A stretch of DNA of 64,000 bases from Linum tenue. Taxonomy: Eukaryota; Streptophyta; Magnoliopsida; Malpighiales; Linaceae. The translations under genes were made by a program, and so were the position numbers. This document shows, piece after piece, positions 47,023-58,260 of the stretch (its first letter is position 1; every line of letters starts with the position of its first letter). The notes beneath the pieces were generated by a model that had not been told where the DNA came from, searched no databases, and saw only the letters and a program-made list of their open reading frames with translations. The stretch is taken from assembly GCA_946122785.1 (NCBI GenBank), contig CAMGYJ010000011.1:8866001-8930000 (forward strand), written 5' to 3'.

Positions 47023-47200
47023 TCATCAATCAAATTCAAAATCATCATTCGACATTCATCATCAATAATCAACAATCATCATCATTAATCATTCAAAATC
47101 ATCATCAATCCACCAAAATCATCATTCAACATTCATAATCAATCATCAACATTCAAAATCATCATTCTAATTTCTAATAAACTTAATAATTTCAGCGCAG
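47023..47200. repeat. ATCATCA-type imperfect minisatellite
   Basis: Variants of AATCATCATTCAACATTC and AATCATCATCA repeat irregularly over about 150 bases directly after the Tat-like LTR end. Confidence 0.8.
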
Positions 47201-47202
47201 CA

Positions 47203-47571
47203 ATGGGAGTCTTCTTGGCGACGTTGGCGTTGATACAACTCAAGAAGAGGGAAGCCCAGAAGAAACAGGGGAGGGCGACGAGTTCGCAGAAACTAGTGAG
47301 GGCGACGAGCAGCCCAGAAGAAACAGGCGGCGGTGAGTGGCTGTTGGATGCGGCGGGCGAAGAGAGAGGAGGCGGCGGGGTTGCTGCCTGGCTGGTGGAG
47401 GGTCAACGTCGACGAGGGTGGAGGCGACGGGGCGACGAAGGTGGAGGCGGAGGGGTTGGTGCCAAGCTGGTGGAGGGTCGACGTCGACGAGGGTGGCTGT
47501 GGCTGGTTGAGCAATTACGAAATTGCCCTTCCCCCGTCTCTGCACTAAAACAAAAAACACAAAAATCATAG
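47203..47571 (+). other. GC-rich low-complexity open frame, not called as a gene
   Basis: An open frame of 122 codons starts at an ATG and is rich in Gly, Arg and Glu. It contains two tandem 57-base-spaced copies of CTGGTGGAGGGTC(A/G)ACGTCG. Equivalent frames are open on the minus strand, so openness reflects composition and repeats. It may be a fragment captured by an unseen element. Confidence 0.3.
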
Positions 47572-47650
47572 TGAGCGAGGTTTGAACCGTCACTCCAGGA
47601 GAACGAATGCGCTCACAGTTGGCAGTTGAACCAGTTGGGCTGCTGGCCTA
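47572..47650 (-). other. tRNA-like (SINE head-like) sequence
   Basis: On the minus strand AGCCCAACTGGTTCAACTGC resembles an A box, and GGTTCAAACC (complement of 47579-47588) resembles a B box, about 32 bases apart. This fits a tRNA-derived pol III promoter. No complete cloverleaf or SINE body with tail could be defined. Confidence 0.3.
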
Positions 47651-48312
47651 ACATGCATATATTTAATCATTTTTTTTAATTTTAATGTTTAATATCATTA
47701 ATACAAATATTGAATGCAGATTAGATTAATCTTGTATCTTTTTTTAATACATCAAATTTGTTCTTAATAATTGAAATTTCTATGTTTTCTCTTCATAACT
47801 TAATAATCATCAACGAAAAAAAGTCTTTTGATAAATCACGATCAGTAGAACGTGGTTATGACTAAAACATCAAAGTTCTAACGAACTACGTGGACTTTGA
47901 TCCCGTATTACGGGTACGTAGGCAACCGATAAGGTTCGAGTCCAACTAACTAATAAATTTTAACTTTCAATGAATGCTAGTTGGCGTATAATAAAACCAT
48001 AAATTAATACGATTAAACATTTTAGCGGTTCAGTGGGACCCTATAAATATCAATAATTATTAAAAACACCCAATTCGTATAAACCTATCAACTTAAGTAG
48101 TACAGATTTAGGGCGTTGTGGGGGTGTTGCTTAACTTCCCCACACGTAACTGTACTCCCGAACCCATATCTCTTAACAGCAGACCATGTCTCGGTTCTGA
48201 CCCTAAGGTTAGAGCTGACCAAAGAGTGTTCGATCCACTCCAAGTAAGATCAATGGCGACTCCAAAAATGCCAACGCGACCCCAACGGCACCCCGGAGGG
48301 ATGGTTGCGACA
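47651..48312 (+). repeat. AT-rich stretch and second Tat/Ogre-like LTR end
   Basis: From about 47651 to 47880 I see only AT-rich sequence. From 47880 the blocks TACGTGGACTTTGATCCC, GGTACGTAGGCAACC, CCCGAACCCATATC and CAATGGCGACTCC repeat the order seen at 46524-47022. It ends near GGTTGCGACA, where C-type LTR sequence begins. Confidence 0.5.
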
Positions 48313-49008
48313 GCATGGGCACGTCTCCATTTTACGCGGTTGTGCCCCCTGGTCGTGTAATCGCAAAGAGATGGGTTTTAACCCAATTTTGGGTTTTGAA
48401 GAGAGGATTGGAGTTTGAGAGCTAAAAATAGAGACGTAGAAAGCGAAAGGGACGAACATACCTTCCAAGGTGACCTAGATTGAGATTCAACACCATTAGA
48501 GCTCAATTGAAGCTTTGGGAAGCATAGAGTGATAACCAGAAGCTGAATTTCATCCTCGACAAGATGATTTCTGCATCTAAACCTGATTTCTCATCCCTCT
48601 CTATGGAGTAAACCCCCTCTCACCTGGGTATGAAAAACTCTTAATTTGTATGTTAGGTTGATTGTACGAACCCAAGTACTTGATTATTTTATATTAATTA
48701 TATTCAGTGGAGGCATGATTTCTGAATTGCATGAATTTTAATCACATTTTTGTAGTTTTGGCTTTGACCTATAAAGAGAATATCATAGGTTGATAGAGCA
48801 CCCTTGATTGAAGGTGGTGAATTGACTACTTTAGTCAAGGAGTCAATTCACTGCTTTTTATTGGACTTGATCCGGTAGAGGAGGTTTTGAACGTTAGGGC
48901 CTCAGTTCGTTCTCCGTTGGGGGTTAGTCGCCCGCCCAGTATTCAGACCGGGAGGGTCTGAAGACTTTTAGTCGAGCCTTCAGACTGAATAAGAATCTTC
49001 TACAGTAT
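48313..49008 (+). repeat. C-type Athila LTR fragment, left of element E
   Basis: The stretch resembles the reverse complement of the LTR of element C: CATAGGTTGATAGAGCACCC, TTGATTGAAGGTGGTGAATT and the CGTTGGGGGTTAGTCGCCC region. It ends at the target duplication AGTAT (49004-49008). About 20 bases of its continuation are visible after element E (62859-62885, TATAACTACCATGAACTCC). Element E therefore inserted into this LTR. Confidence 0.6.
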
Positions 49009-50321
49009 TGACATGCTAAAACACAACACCAAGCTGCGGCCAAGTGAAATAGCAGTCCGGAAATGCAGTAACGGGAAAGCTCTAACTGTCAACCCGGGGT
49101 CTAGATCTACTGCCTACTCTGTGTATATCTGTTATCTAGCAAACTAAGTTGAGTGATTGTTGATTTAAGCAAAAGCAGTAAGAAAGCAGAAACTGGTTCG
49201 GTTTTCTAAAGCAAAGGAAGAGTCACTCGGGAATGAGTCCCCCTAGCTCCTTAGTTAGGTCTCAGTTGTAATTACCCTGGGTTGATTTACTATTGATTAA
49301 ACTGCGGAAGATCCGACAGTAGCTTGGAATCTCTTAAGCTAACCAAACCCTGTCAGTCCAACTACCCGACAGACGACTAGTCTTCACCGGGATAGAAAGC
49401 TAAGGTTATGAACACAGAACTCCACTATTGGAATTGGATTCCAGTACAAAGCAGTAGATTGACTAACTCTCGTATAACCAATCTACTACTACCAAATGAT
49501 GAAGCTCTAACAACGTAATCATATTCTATCTATCTCAGGTTGCAGCAGAAATCAAGAAAAGATGATCAGACTTCAATTGATTCAATGAATCATGCAACAT
49601 TCGATTAAAACCAAATAGTATAACAATCCCAAGTCATTACAATCAAGATCCCTAACACATGGAACTAGGGTTCTTCATACCCAAGTGAGAGAGGGTTCTA
49701 TTCCATAGAGAGAGAGAGAGAGGGAAACAAAATAGAAAGCAGTCATACTCATAACAATGGGAAGAATCTGCTCTGGGATGATGATCTCCACTCCACGGAT
49801 GATTTCCAAGCTTGATTGATGAAACCCAGCTCCAAACCACTCTTAGGGGGTGTTCTTCGCACTTTCTCTCTCAAGGGTTCTATTTTTGCTCCAAAAAGTC
49901 GATCCACTCTCCTTTGCTCGAATTTGGGTTAAAACCCAGAAATTCCCGACCACACGGGCAGGCCACACGACCGTGTGACTTTCCCAGCTGCCCGTGTGAG
50001 TGTGCAAAATGCGGCGTTTCGTTAAGTGACTTCAGGCTTCCTACACAGCCCGGGACACACGCCCGTGTGAAGGTTCGGTGATTTCCACATGGCCACATGG
50101 GTTCCCTTACACGGTCTTGTGGGTTTTTAGGCGTGCCCGTGTGGCTTCCTCAGCTTCTCACCAAATGTCCGATCTTTGTCCAATCGACCCCGAACTCGTT
50201 CCCAAACCTTCATTCACGTACTAGGACCTGAAATATAAAAAACAAGAACAACCTAGCGTGAAATAGGCCTAAAACAGTGTAAGAATGGTGGGCAAAAACA
50301 TGTGTATATATCAAGTCATCA
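49009..50321 (-). repeat. 3' LTR of element E
   Basis: It runs from TGACATGCTAAAAC to CAAGTCATCA on the plus strand. U3 holds CCACACGACCGTGTGAC (49963) and related motifs. At 50123-50130 it has the single GTTTTTAG that is duplicated around the hAT in the sister LTR, which makes it the empty site for that insertion. Confidence 0.9.
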
Positions 50322-50336
50322 AATTCCCCCACACTT
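50322..50336 (-). other. Polypurine tract of element E
   Basis: The plus strand AATTCCCCCACACTT is the complement of AAGTGTGGGGGAATT and abuts the 3' LTR. Confidence 0.75.
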
Positions 50337-52171
50337 AACTGTTTGCTTGTCCCCAAGCAAACCAAGTCAGATACAAGGTATGCTCACATAATTCAATCAT
50401 ACCAACATTGGGGACAAATCATATAGGCACAGATCACTTGAATCGTACTGGATTCCAAACATCAACACATGCACAACTTCAATAGAAACCTGGACAACCA
50501 CCACAGAGGACATTCGAGTGCAGCAAAATCGAGTAAAGGAGGAGTCTCCCTTCTGTTCATCAACAAACATAGACTTGACTCAACCACTTACTCAAGACAG
50601 TCACCTCATGCACAAAACTCAAGATATCAGAATTGAGACCGAGCAATCTAGGTCCTCACCGGGGTAAAAGAGTATAGAGAATATGAGAAAATGAATCGCT
50701 CACTCTCGACCAGTGGGGTCAGGACAATTTGATGCGAAAAATGCGCATGCTTATTCTCTCAATCCCTAACGTCTCTTCACCATGACGACAACCTCTAAAT
50801 GTTAGAGTTCACATAAATGGGTGTCATCACTAACTAATCCGGAGGTCTTAGACACAGGTTCAAATGACTGGCAAGGGTCTTGGACATGGGGAAAATGCCT
50901 GTTAGGTGGTGGAAGTATTCATAGCACAAGGTTCCACATGTCCAAACCCAACACAATTACAGTCAATCAAACCACTTACTTTCTTCCTGCCATTCTGCAT
51001 TACTCAAATTCTTTAGAGCACAAGAGCGAAGGAGGTCATAATAACGTTAGTATTTCCAAGCCAGACTGCTAAGAAACACTACTTAATGGGTACTATTCAG
51101 ATTTGTGGTGGTGGCTCTCTTTTGCTTTCATTCATTTTTTTTTCATTTCTTGAGAGAACCACCACCTCTGCACATTTTTCAAACACATGCCCAACTTTTT
51201 AAGAACTACCTCCAACCCTCACATCATATTTAGCAGAAACAGCAGAGAACATGTAAAAACCACTCTTTGGAATCTTCAAAGAGATGCAAAAAGGGTGATT
51301 TTCCATTGTAGACCGAAAAAAGGATAACACACGGCTCAAAGGGGCTGACTAGGGGGTATGACACACCACGACAGTCAATTTTGTCGTGGGCTAATCCTAT
51401 GCCTCCATCATATTAGCTAATGACAATGTGAATGCTACACATCATGGAAGAGGGACTATCGCACAAGAAAGAAACGAGCAGGCTCAAATCTCACATGGCT
51501 ACATATATGCTCTATCTCTCATTATGATTCCCTGAACTAGATGCATAAATGACTGTCAAGAACAAGTGATCAATCCAAGTCATAGTTGGTAAGCAAATAG
51601 TTGAAAAACTGAACCCCTACACAACTCTACTACTCGTCTCAGTCATCATTATAGGTTGTCCTAGTCACAATCCAGTTGTCATGCATTCATCCGAAAACCA
51701 TTCAGTTCACCAATCAAATCACAGTGCCAATATGATCATGCAAACAGCAATACTTGGAGCCCTCAAATCTCGAGATTTGGACAGCGGACTAGGCTCCAAG
51801 CACACATATATAGATTCCAACCGATACAAAGCACCCCACACTTAAGCACGACATTGCCCTCAATGGAGCATAGGGAGAGATAAGGGGAACGATGTTACTG
51901 GATTGAAATACTGCCGGGAGACCGGAAGTGGACCAGTCAGCGGGAAACATATGGAACGATGGAACATTTCTGCACGAAGGGAACATCAAGAACACACTAG
52001 CACACTGTGCGTTAGGGATCAGAGTTAACCCGGATGGCCACAAAATAGACAATCCACAAAAGAAAAAAAAAAAAAAAACAAACGGCAGACTCAGATCAAG
52101 CGCCACACACACATGGAGCAAACACGAAAAGTCTGAAATAAAAACACACTCAAAGGGGCGACGAGTACAAC
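50337..52171 (-). other. 3' noncoding region of element E
   Basis: It is collinear with element A up to about 51950 and carries the blocks shared with F and B. It includes an A-run at 52060-52078. Antisense ORFs here are short and not credible. Confidence 0.7.
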
Positions 52172-53519
52172 CTACTCGTCGCCAAGGTTGTCCAAATCGA
52201 TGTCGTTCATGAAGGCATCGTCATCAACTGGCAGGGGTGGAAGTGGAGAGTCCTCCCAAGGAGTCCTCCATACTGGCTGCTCGCCCGTTAGCAGCTGGAG
52301 CAGGTGCTGCTGGACCTCCTGCATACGCCGAGATCGGGGCTTTTCCCTCTCGATGTGAGCTAGGGTCACCCCCTGATGGGTCTCCATACGGTCAAGGCTC
52401 TCATCATAAGAAGCCATCCGGGTCTGATACTCGGCCTGGTGAGCTGAGTAATGCTGCTGGAACTGGAGATGATGGTTTAGGAGTTGCTGATTCTGGAGGC
52501 TCAGTTGCTGGAACTAGTGAGTGAAGTAGTCATGGGATGGGAAGGTGGAACTGCTACCCCTATACTCGAAGGTGGTCGGGCGGGGGGCATCAACATCATC
52601 CACACATCCTCGGGGTAGACATCCTTAGCAACCTCATCCTTAGGAGCATCGGGCTGGTCCTCCGTTGGGATCTGAGGTTCAGGAAACCCCACGATCCACT
52701 TGATGGCGCGCTCGGCTCGCAGCAGGTGCATACTCTTGATCGTGCCTTCGCCAAAGACACTAGTGCCCCCTGCTTTGTGCAACCCTGCAGTGGGATCTGG
52801 AAGTAGGTGGCCAGGCGGGTGATGAGGAGAGTGCAGTGTAGGCCCCGCATTCTGAAACACTCTTGTCAAAGGTTCTGGCCACAACAGAACCCAGGTGGAG
52901 AGGATGGTCCGCCCTGGCGGATGGACTGGATGAAGTACATGGATCTCCTAGTGATGGTGCTGGCACTTTCCGCAGCTGGAGTGTAGGACTTCGCCAGCAT
53001 GTGGTGGAGAATGCGGTTATCAAGCTGTAGGGTGCTGGCCTTCGTCCGCCCTGCAACGAAGGGACGCTGGTCGGGCTGAGCTAGGCGGGTGTACAACATC
53101 TTGAATTTAACACCCACTGGATCGTTGAGCTCGGTGACGTAGTCCACATCATCGTCCAGGCCGAGGTCGAGAGAGATGCCAAGTCGTGGTAGCTCATGGA
53201 GCGGGGCACACCGTCGAGCCTGAACTTGACAACTTCACCGTCCGTCCAGTCCTCTGTATCTTCGTGCTTGAAGGTCGTATAGAACTCAATCACGAGCTCA
53301 TGGTAGACCTTCTCGCGAATGGACAGCAGACGGCGCCAGGGGCGGTTGGTGGCGATGGCGAGGAAGTGATCGTAGCAGTGCAGCTTCTCAAACTCCCTCC
53401 TGGACCAGTAGTGATGCTTCCCAAACGAGCAGGCCGGGATGCGCTTAAAGCGATCCTGGTGGGGACCCCTCTTCAAATCCCGGATGAACTGGTGCTTGAG
53501 GTCGGGTTTTGTCATGGTC
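52172..53519 (-). pseudogene. Athila env-like / ORF-1-type ORF of element E, broken
   Basis: The ATG at 53515 reads MTKPDLKHQFIRDLKRG, four bases after an acceptor-like TTCTTTTGCAG. Further blocks are FEKLHCYDHFLAIATNRPWR, YHELVIEFYTTFKHED and FRLDGVPRSMSYHDLASL. After a shift near 53165 come VKFKMLYTRLAQPDQRPFV and RILHHMLAKSYTPAAES. After another near 52760 come WIVGFPEPQIPTEDQPDA and a Gln-rich, acidic end (PPLPVDDDAFMNDIDLDNLG). The RPWR..YHELVIEF..F pattern matches the ATHILA ORF-1 family. I see no signal peptide or membrane anchor, so a true envelope role is doubtful. Confidence 0.65.
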
Positions 53520-54015
53520 CTGCAAAAGAACAACCCAAAGTGGAGCCAAAAGAGCCATAGAAAAGGTTAATCGGAACCCCCACACTTGAAAGCAGAAAAC
53601 AGCCGAACAATAGTTTCATCCATAGTTCGGGGGTCAATAACTTGATGAAACAAGCACAATCTAGGTGGGGGTTCACATCCATGATAAAGTAGGCAAATTA
53701 AGGTTCACATCCATAGCAAATACAACCTCAAAGCACATCATTAAGGGCCCCAACCAACTCCCACAAAATGGTATGAAAAACTGGCATTTCATCGAACACC
53801 GTGTGTGCACTATTAAGTTAAGCATGGAATTTGAAAATTTCTAGCACACAAGGGCTCAAACAAACATGGGGGACATTGCCCAACACAATTCACACATAAA
53901 CCAAGCCTTCCCCTCAATCAATTGCACACAATTTACACAATGCAAAGTTGTTCTCTAAACATGCACCCTAACACCCAATTCACCACAATTCACAAGGTAA
54001 AGGGAAAAATCAAAC
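53520..54015 (-). other. Candidate leader intron before the env-like ORF
   Basis: On the minus strand CTCCAG/GTTTGA (exon end 54016, intron start 54015) is a fair donor. TTCTTTTGCAG (ending 53520) is a strong acceptor four bases before the ATG. The 496-base interval is AT-rich and has no coding. Expression of the env-like ORF from a spliced RNA would explain its position. Confidence 0.4.
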
Positions 54016-54289
54016 CTGGAGACACAAGTAGAGGTGTAGGGGATGATGAGGGGAAGGCAATGGAAGCAACAAAAACCCCAAAATCTTCCCGGAAATGCTC
54101 GTCGGAGCCTCGCCGGAAATCGCCTCCGGTGACCCAAATCCGGCACAAATCACCCCAAACTCAAGAGAAATGCGGAAAAGGATGAGGGAAGATTGGGTTG
54201 GGTGGTGGTTTGGTGAAAAACCAAGAAAAAATGGCCGAAAATTGCCAAAAAGAATTCAAAATCGCGGTTTTCCGGCGAGGGGGAGAGGA

Positions 54290-54620
54290 TTCCGGCGAGG
54301 GGTTGTGGGATTTTCTGGCGACGCGGCCGTGTCGGCCGAATTTATAGGCGCCGGGTCGGCCACACGGGCATGGCCACACGGCCGTGTGAGGTGCAATAGC
54401 GCCCGTGTGGGTCGACACGGCCTGGCCGAGGAATTTCACACGGTCGCGTGAAGGAGCACTCCTACCCGCGTGGAAATCACCGAGCCTTCACACGGCCAGC
54501 CTGAAAATACGACACGGCCGTGTGAGGGACCCCTCCTGCCCGTGTGAAAATTGCAGGGCCTTCACACGGCCATAAGCCAATTCCACACGGCCGTGTGGAT
54601 TCCCAGAGCCCCGAATTTGA
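54290..54620 (-). repeat. LTR-like palindrome array between integrase and env-like ORF
   Basis: CACACGGCCGTGTG or close variants occur about ten times, for example 54375-54388, 54512-54524 and 54583-54597. The same motif family fills the U3 of LTRs A, D and E. The rest of the LTR is not present here. It lies some 270 to 600 bases upstream of the candidate donor site. Confidence 0.75.
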
Positions 54621-54786
54621 CCTGTTTTCGCGCAAAATCGACATTCGACTCTTGGACAACACTTTAAGACTAAAAAACACAAAAAATCAAAAGGAAAAAG
54701 GAAAGGAAAGAAAATTCAAACCTATGTGGGGTTGCCTCCCCACAAGAGCTTCTTTACCGTCTTTTAGCTGGACGCCAGTAGAGGAA

Positions 54787-56165
54787 CTAAGGGTCCTCGA
54801 GCTTGATCAGCAGCTTTGCGCGCTCGACAGCACCTCCCAAGTACAACTTTAGGAGGTGACCATTCATCTTGAATGGCCCAGTTTGAGCATTGCTGATCTC
54901 CACCGCACCGTGCGGGAAAACATGGGTGACCGTGAAGGGTCCCGACCACCTCAAACGTAGCTTGCCCGGGAAGAGTTTCAGGCGTGCATTGAAGAGAAGA
55001 ACACGATCACCTACCTGAAACTCCTTCGGGCCCCTCAACCGAGCGTCGTGGAAACGCTTGGTTCGCTCTTTGTAGAGCAGGGTGTTCTCGTAGGCGTGGT
55101 AACGCCATTCCTCCAACTCCAGCAGCTGCAACTTACGTTCAGTACCTGCAATACTCAAATCCAGGTTTAGCGGCTTAATGGCCCAGAAGGCCTTGTGCTC
55201 TAGCTCTTCTAGCAAATGACACGCCTTCCCATAGACAAGCCTATAGGGAGAAGTGCCAATCGGGTTTTTATAGGCCGTCCTATATGCCCAAAGAGCATCA
55301 TCGAGCTTTGTAGACCAATCCTTGCGGGACTGATCCATCGTCTTTTCAATTATTTGTTTAAGCTCCGATTCGTCAGCTCAGCTTGCCCATTTGACTGGGG
55401 ATGGTAAGCCACCGACACCTGATGCTTAACACCATAGCGAGAGAGGAGTTTAGTGAATTGCCCCTGAAAATGGGTTCCTCTATCACTAATGATGGCGCGA
55501 GGTGTCCCGAACCGGCAGAAAAGCTGCTTCATAAATGAGCAGACCCATCCTGCATCATTGGTGGGCATGGCTTGAGCTTCTGCCCACCTCAAGACGTAGT
55601 CCACTTCAACCAATATGTATAGATTGCCGAAAGATGGAGGGAATGGGCCCATGAAATCGATGGCCCAAACATCAAAAATTTCACAAATGACAGAAATATG
55701 TTAGGGCATCTCATCCCGGGAAGAAATGTTACCTGACCTTTAGCAGCCGTCGCACTGTCGTGCGAAGGTGTCTGCATCCTTGAAGAGCGAGGGCCAATAG
55801 AAGCCCGACTGTAGCACCTTCCGCGTCATGCGGTTTCCTCCATGGTGACCTCCAATAGGTCCCTCGTGGCATTGAGATAGGATGTCTCCCATCTCGTGCT
55901 CCATGACACAGCGCCGGATCACGCCATCTGCTCCGATCCTGAAGAGGTAAGGATCCTCCCAGAAATAATGCGTCAGGTCGGAGAAGAACTTGCGCTTTGC
56001 ATGAGTGGCCATCCCCTTTGGTAACTGCTTGCCCACCAGATAATTGACAAAGTCAGAATACCAAGGGACCACGCTGTCCACCAATGTCATCTCCAACAAT
56101 CGCTCCCCCGGGAAAGAGTCATCGATCTCTTCCAAGAAGTTGTCCACCGGAGGGGCTTCCAACCG
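54787..56165 (-). pseudogene. Integrase of element E, broken
   Basis: The finger reads HEGPIGGHHGGNRMTRKVLQ and FARQCDGC. The catalytic residues are visible in [25 protein letters not shown] and [13 protein letters not shown], so the DDE triad is intact. The C-terminal part is open (55338-54787): [40 protein letters not shown]. Damage is limited to stops after CDGC and near 55690 and one lost base near 55355. This is the best-preserved integrase in the window. Confidence 0.85.
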
Positions 56166-57899
56166 TGAAAGGTGATCTGCAGCAACATTCTCGGATCCCT
56201 TCTTGTCCCGGATCTCTATATCAAATTCCTGCGGAAGCAGGATCCAGCGGATGTGCCTAGGCTTTGCATCAGCCTTGCTCATCAAGTAGCAAATTGCCGA
56301 GTGATTTGTGTAGACCACCACATGGGAGAGCACCAGATATGGTCAGAACTTATCAAATGCATACACCATAGCGAGGAGCTCTTTTTCAGTGGTGGTGTAA
56401 TTCTCCTGCACGTCGTTCAAGGTCTTCGACGCGCAATAGATGGGCTGGAAGTGCTTCCCGCGTCTTTAACCTAGAACGGCTCTGACTGCATAGTCACTCG
56501 CATCGCACATCAGCTTAAAGGGAAGAGACCAGTCAGGAGTCACCATGATGGGAGCATGGGCGAGCTTCTCCTTCAAAGTCTCGAATGTCGCTGTGCACTC
56601 AGGAGTGAACTGAAATGGTGCATCCTTCTCCAGCAGCTTGGTCAGACGCAGGGCAATCTTCGAGAAATCTTTAATGAAGCGCCGGTAGAAGCCTGCATGA
56701 CCCAGAAAGCTGTGAATCCCCTTAACATAAATGGGAGGAGGTAGCTTACTGATCGTCTCAATCTTCACGCGATCCACCTCAATCCCCTGCTTGGAGATCT
56801 TGTGCCTAAGCAAAATGCCCTCACGGACCATAAAATGGCACTACTCCCAGCTGAGTGCCAGATTAGTCTCCTCGCACCTCTTTAGAACGAGCTCCAGGTT
56901 ATGGAGACAATGAGTGAAGGAGTCTCCATAAACCGAGAAGTCATCCATGAAGACCTCCATGATCTCTCCAATCAGTCGGTCGAAGATCACCAGCATGCAT
57001 CTCTAGAAGGTCCTCCGGTAAGCAAAAGTACCGAAGGGGCAAATGAATGTGGTCTTCGCCTGATCCTCTGGTGCAATAGGAATCTGGAAATAACCAGACA
57101 TGCCATCCAGGAAGCAATAAAAATCATGGCCATCCAACCTCTCCAGCATCTGATCAATGAAAGGTAGGGGAAACTGATCTTTCCTGGTGGCGTCGTTCAG
57201 GCGTCGGTAATCGATGCAGACTCTCCAGCCGGTCACGGTCCGCATCAGGATTAGCTCTTTCTTCTCATTCGGGACCACAGTCATCCCGCCTTTCTTCGGG
57301 ACCACCTGAGTGGGGCTGACCCACTTGATATCAGATATACAATAGATGATCCCTGCATCCATGAGCTTCACAATCTCTGCCCGAACCACTGCCTCCAAGT
57401 TGGGAGACAATCTCCGTTGTGGCTGCTTGACTAGCTTAACCTCATCCTCCATCAGAATTCTGTGGGAGCAGAAGGATGGGCTAATGCCTCTGATATCTGT
57501 GATCTTCCAAGCCATGGCCCGGGCATACTTCTGCAGCAGAGCCACCAGCCTGCTCTTCTGCTCGGGTGTCAGATCCAAGCTGATAATGACCAGGAGCTTA
57601 TTCCCCTCCCGGAGAAATGCATACTCCAGGTGAGAGGGGAGGGGCTTAAGCTCCAGCTCTAGCGGCTCCTCCAATGATGTAGCGATCCGGGGCGAGATAG
57701 GGATCGGCTTGAATGGCATCTCTCGCCCCTCGATCGCGGCCTCGTCTAGCTCTGCGAGCTGCTCCTCCAGCTGCACATCTTGTGATGCTTGTTCCCCTAG
57801 CAAAAAGACAACGCTCAAGTAAATCATCAGTACCCGCACTCGTGATGGCGAGTGCGGTCTCAAAATCAGCAACAACATCACAGTAGTCCAAATCATCAT
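56166..57899 (-). pseudogene. Reverse transcriptase and RNase H of element E, broken
   Basis: One open stretch (57899-57003) covers the post-protease linker and RT fingers and palm: GISPSFCSHRILMEDEVKLV, LMDAGIIYCISDIKWVSP, CIDYRRLNDATRKDQFPL and FLDGMSGYFQIPIAPEDQ. After damage at 57003 the catalytic FMDDF lies at 56937-56951. The thumb ([18 protein letters not shown]) and RNase H ([33 protein letters not shown]) follow, with a stop at 56466 and another near 56346. Confidence 0.85.
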
Positions 57900-58260
57900 G
57901 GAGCTAGGGGTGTTTCATATTATCGGAAATAGAGAAGGTGATTTGTTCACCCCCAGCTCGCAAAATCAATTTCCCATCATTCACATCAATGAGCGCCTTG
58001 GCGGTGGCGAGAAAAGGTCTACCCAATATTAATGGCACATCCACATCCTCATTTATGTCCAAAATCAACAGGATATGAGAATGGCCCTACTGCGACTATC
58101 AAGTCCTCTGCAATGCCCCTAGGATGAACAATGGATCTATCAGCAAGTTGAATGCTCATCCTAGTATCACTTGGTTCACCTAGGCCTAGCTTTTTAAAAA
58201 GTTTATATGGCATGACATTTATGCTAGCGCCTAATCCGCCAAGGACTTCCCTATATGCAA
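57900..58260 (-). pseudogene. Athila protease of element E, broken
   Basis: The minus strand reads HIGKSLAD, then GASINVMPYKLF. One base is missing directly after the catalytic Asp codon (plus strand CGCCTAATCCGCC near 58229-58240, against CGCCTAGATCCGCC in C). Further blocks are GLGEPSDTRMSIQLADRS, VGPFSYPVDF and PLILGRPFLATAKALIDV. The shift at the active site inactivates it. Confidence 0.75.

Noticed and set aside
47203..47571. Gly/Arg-rich ORF as a host gene
   Set aside because: All frames are open because of repeats and GC content. There is no intron signal or family resemblance.
47572..47650. Functional tRNA gene
   Set aside because: Only A- and B-box-like segments are visible. I could not fold an acceptor stem or anticodon arm.
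52172..53519. True viral envelope protein
   Set aside because: No signal peptide, furin-type site or membrane anchor is visible. The blocks fit the ATHILA ORF-1 family, whose role is unknown.
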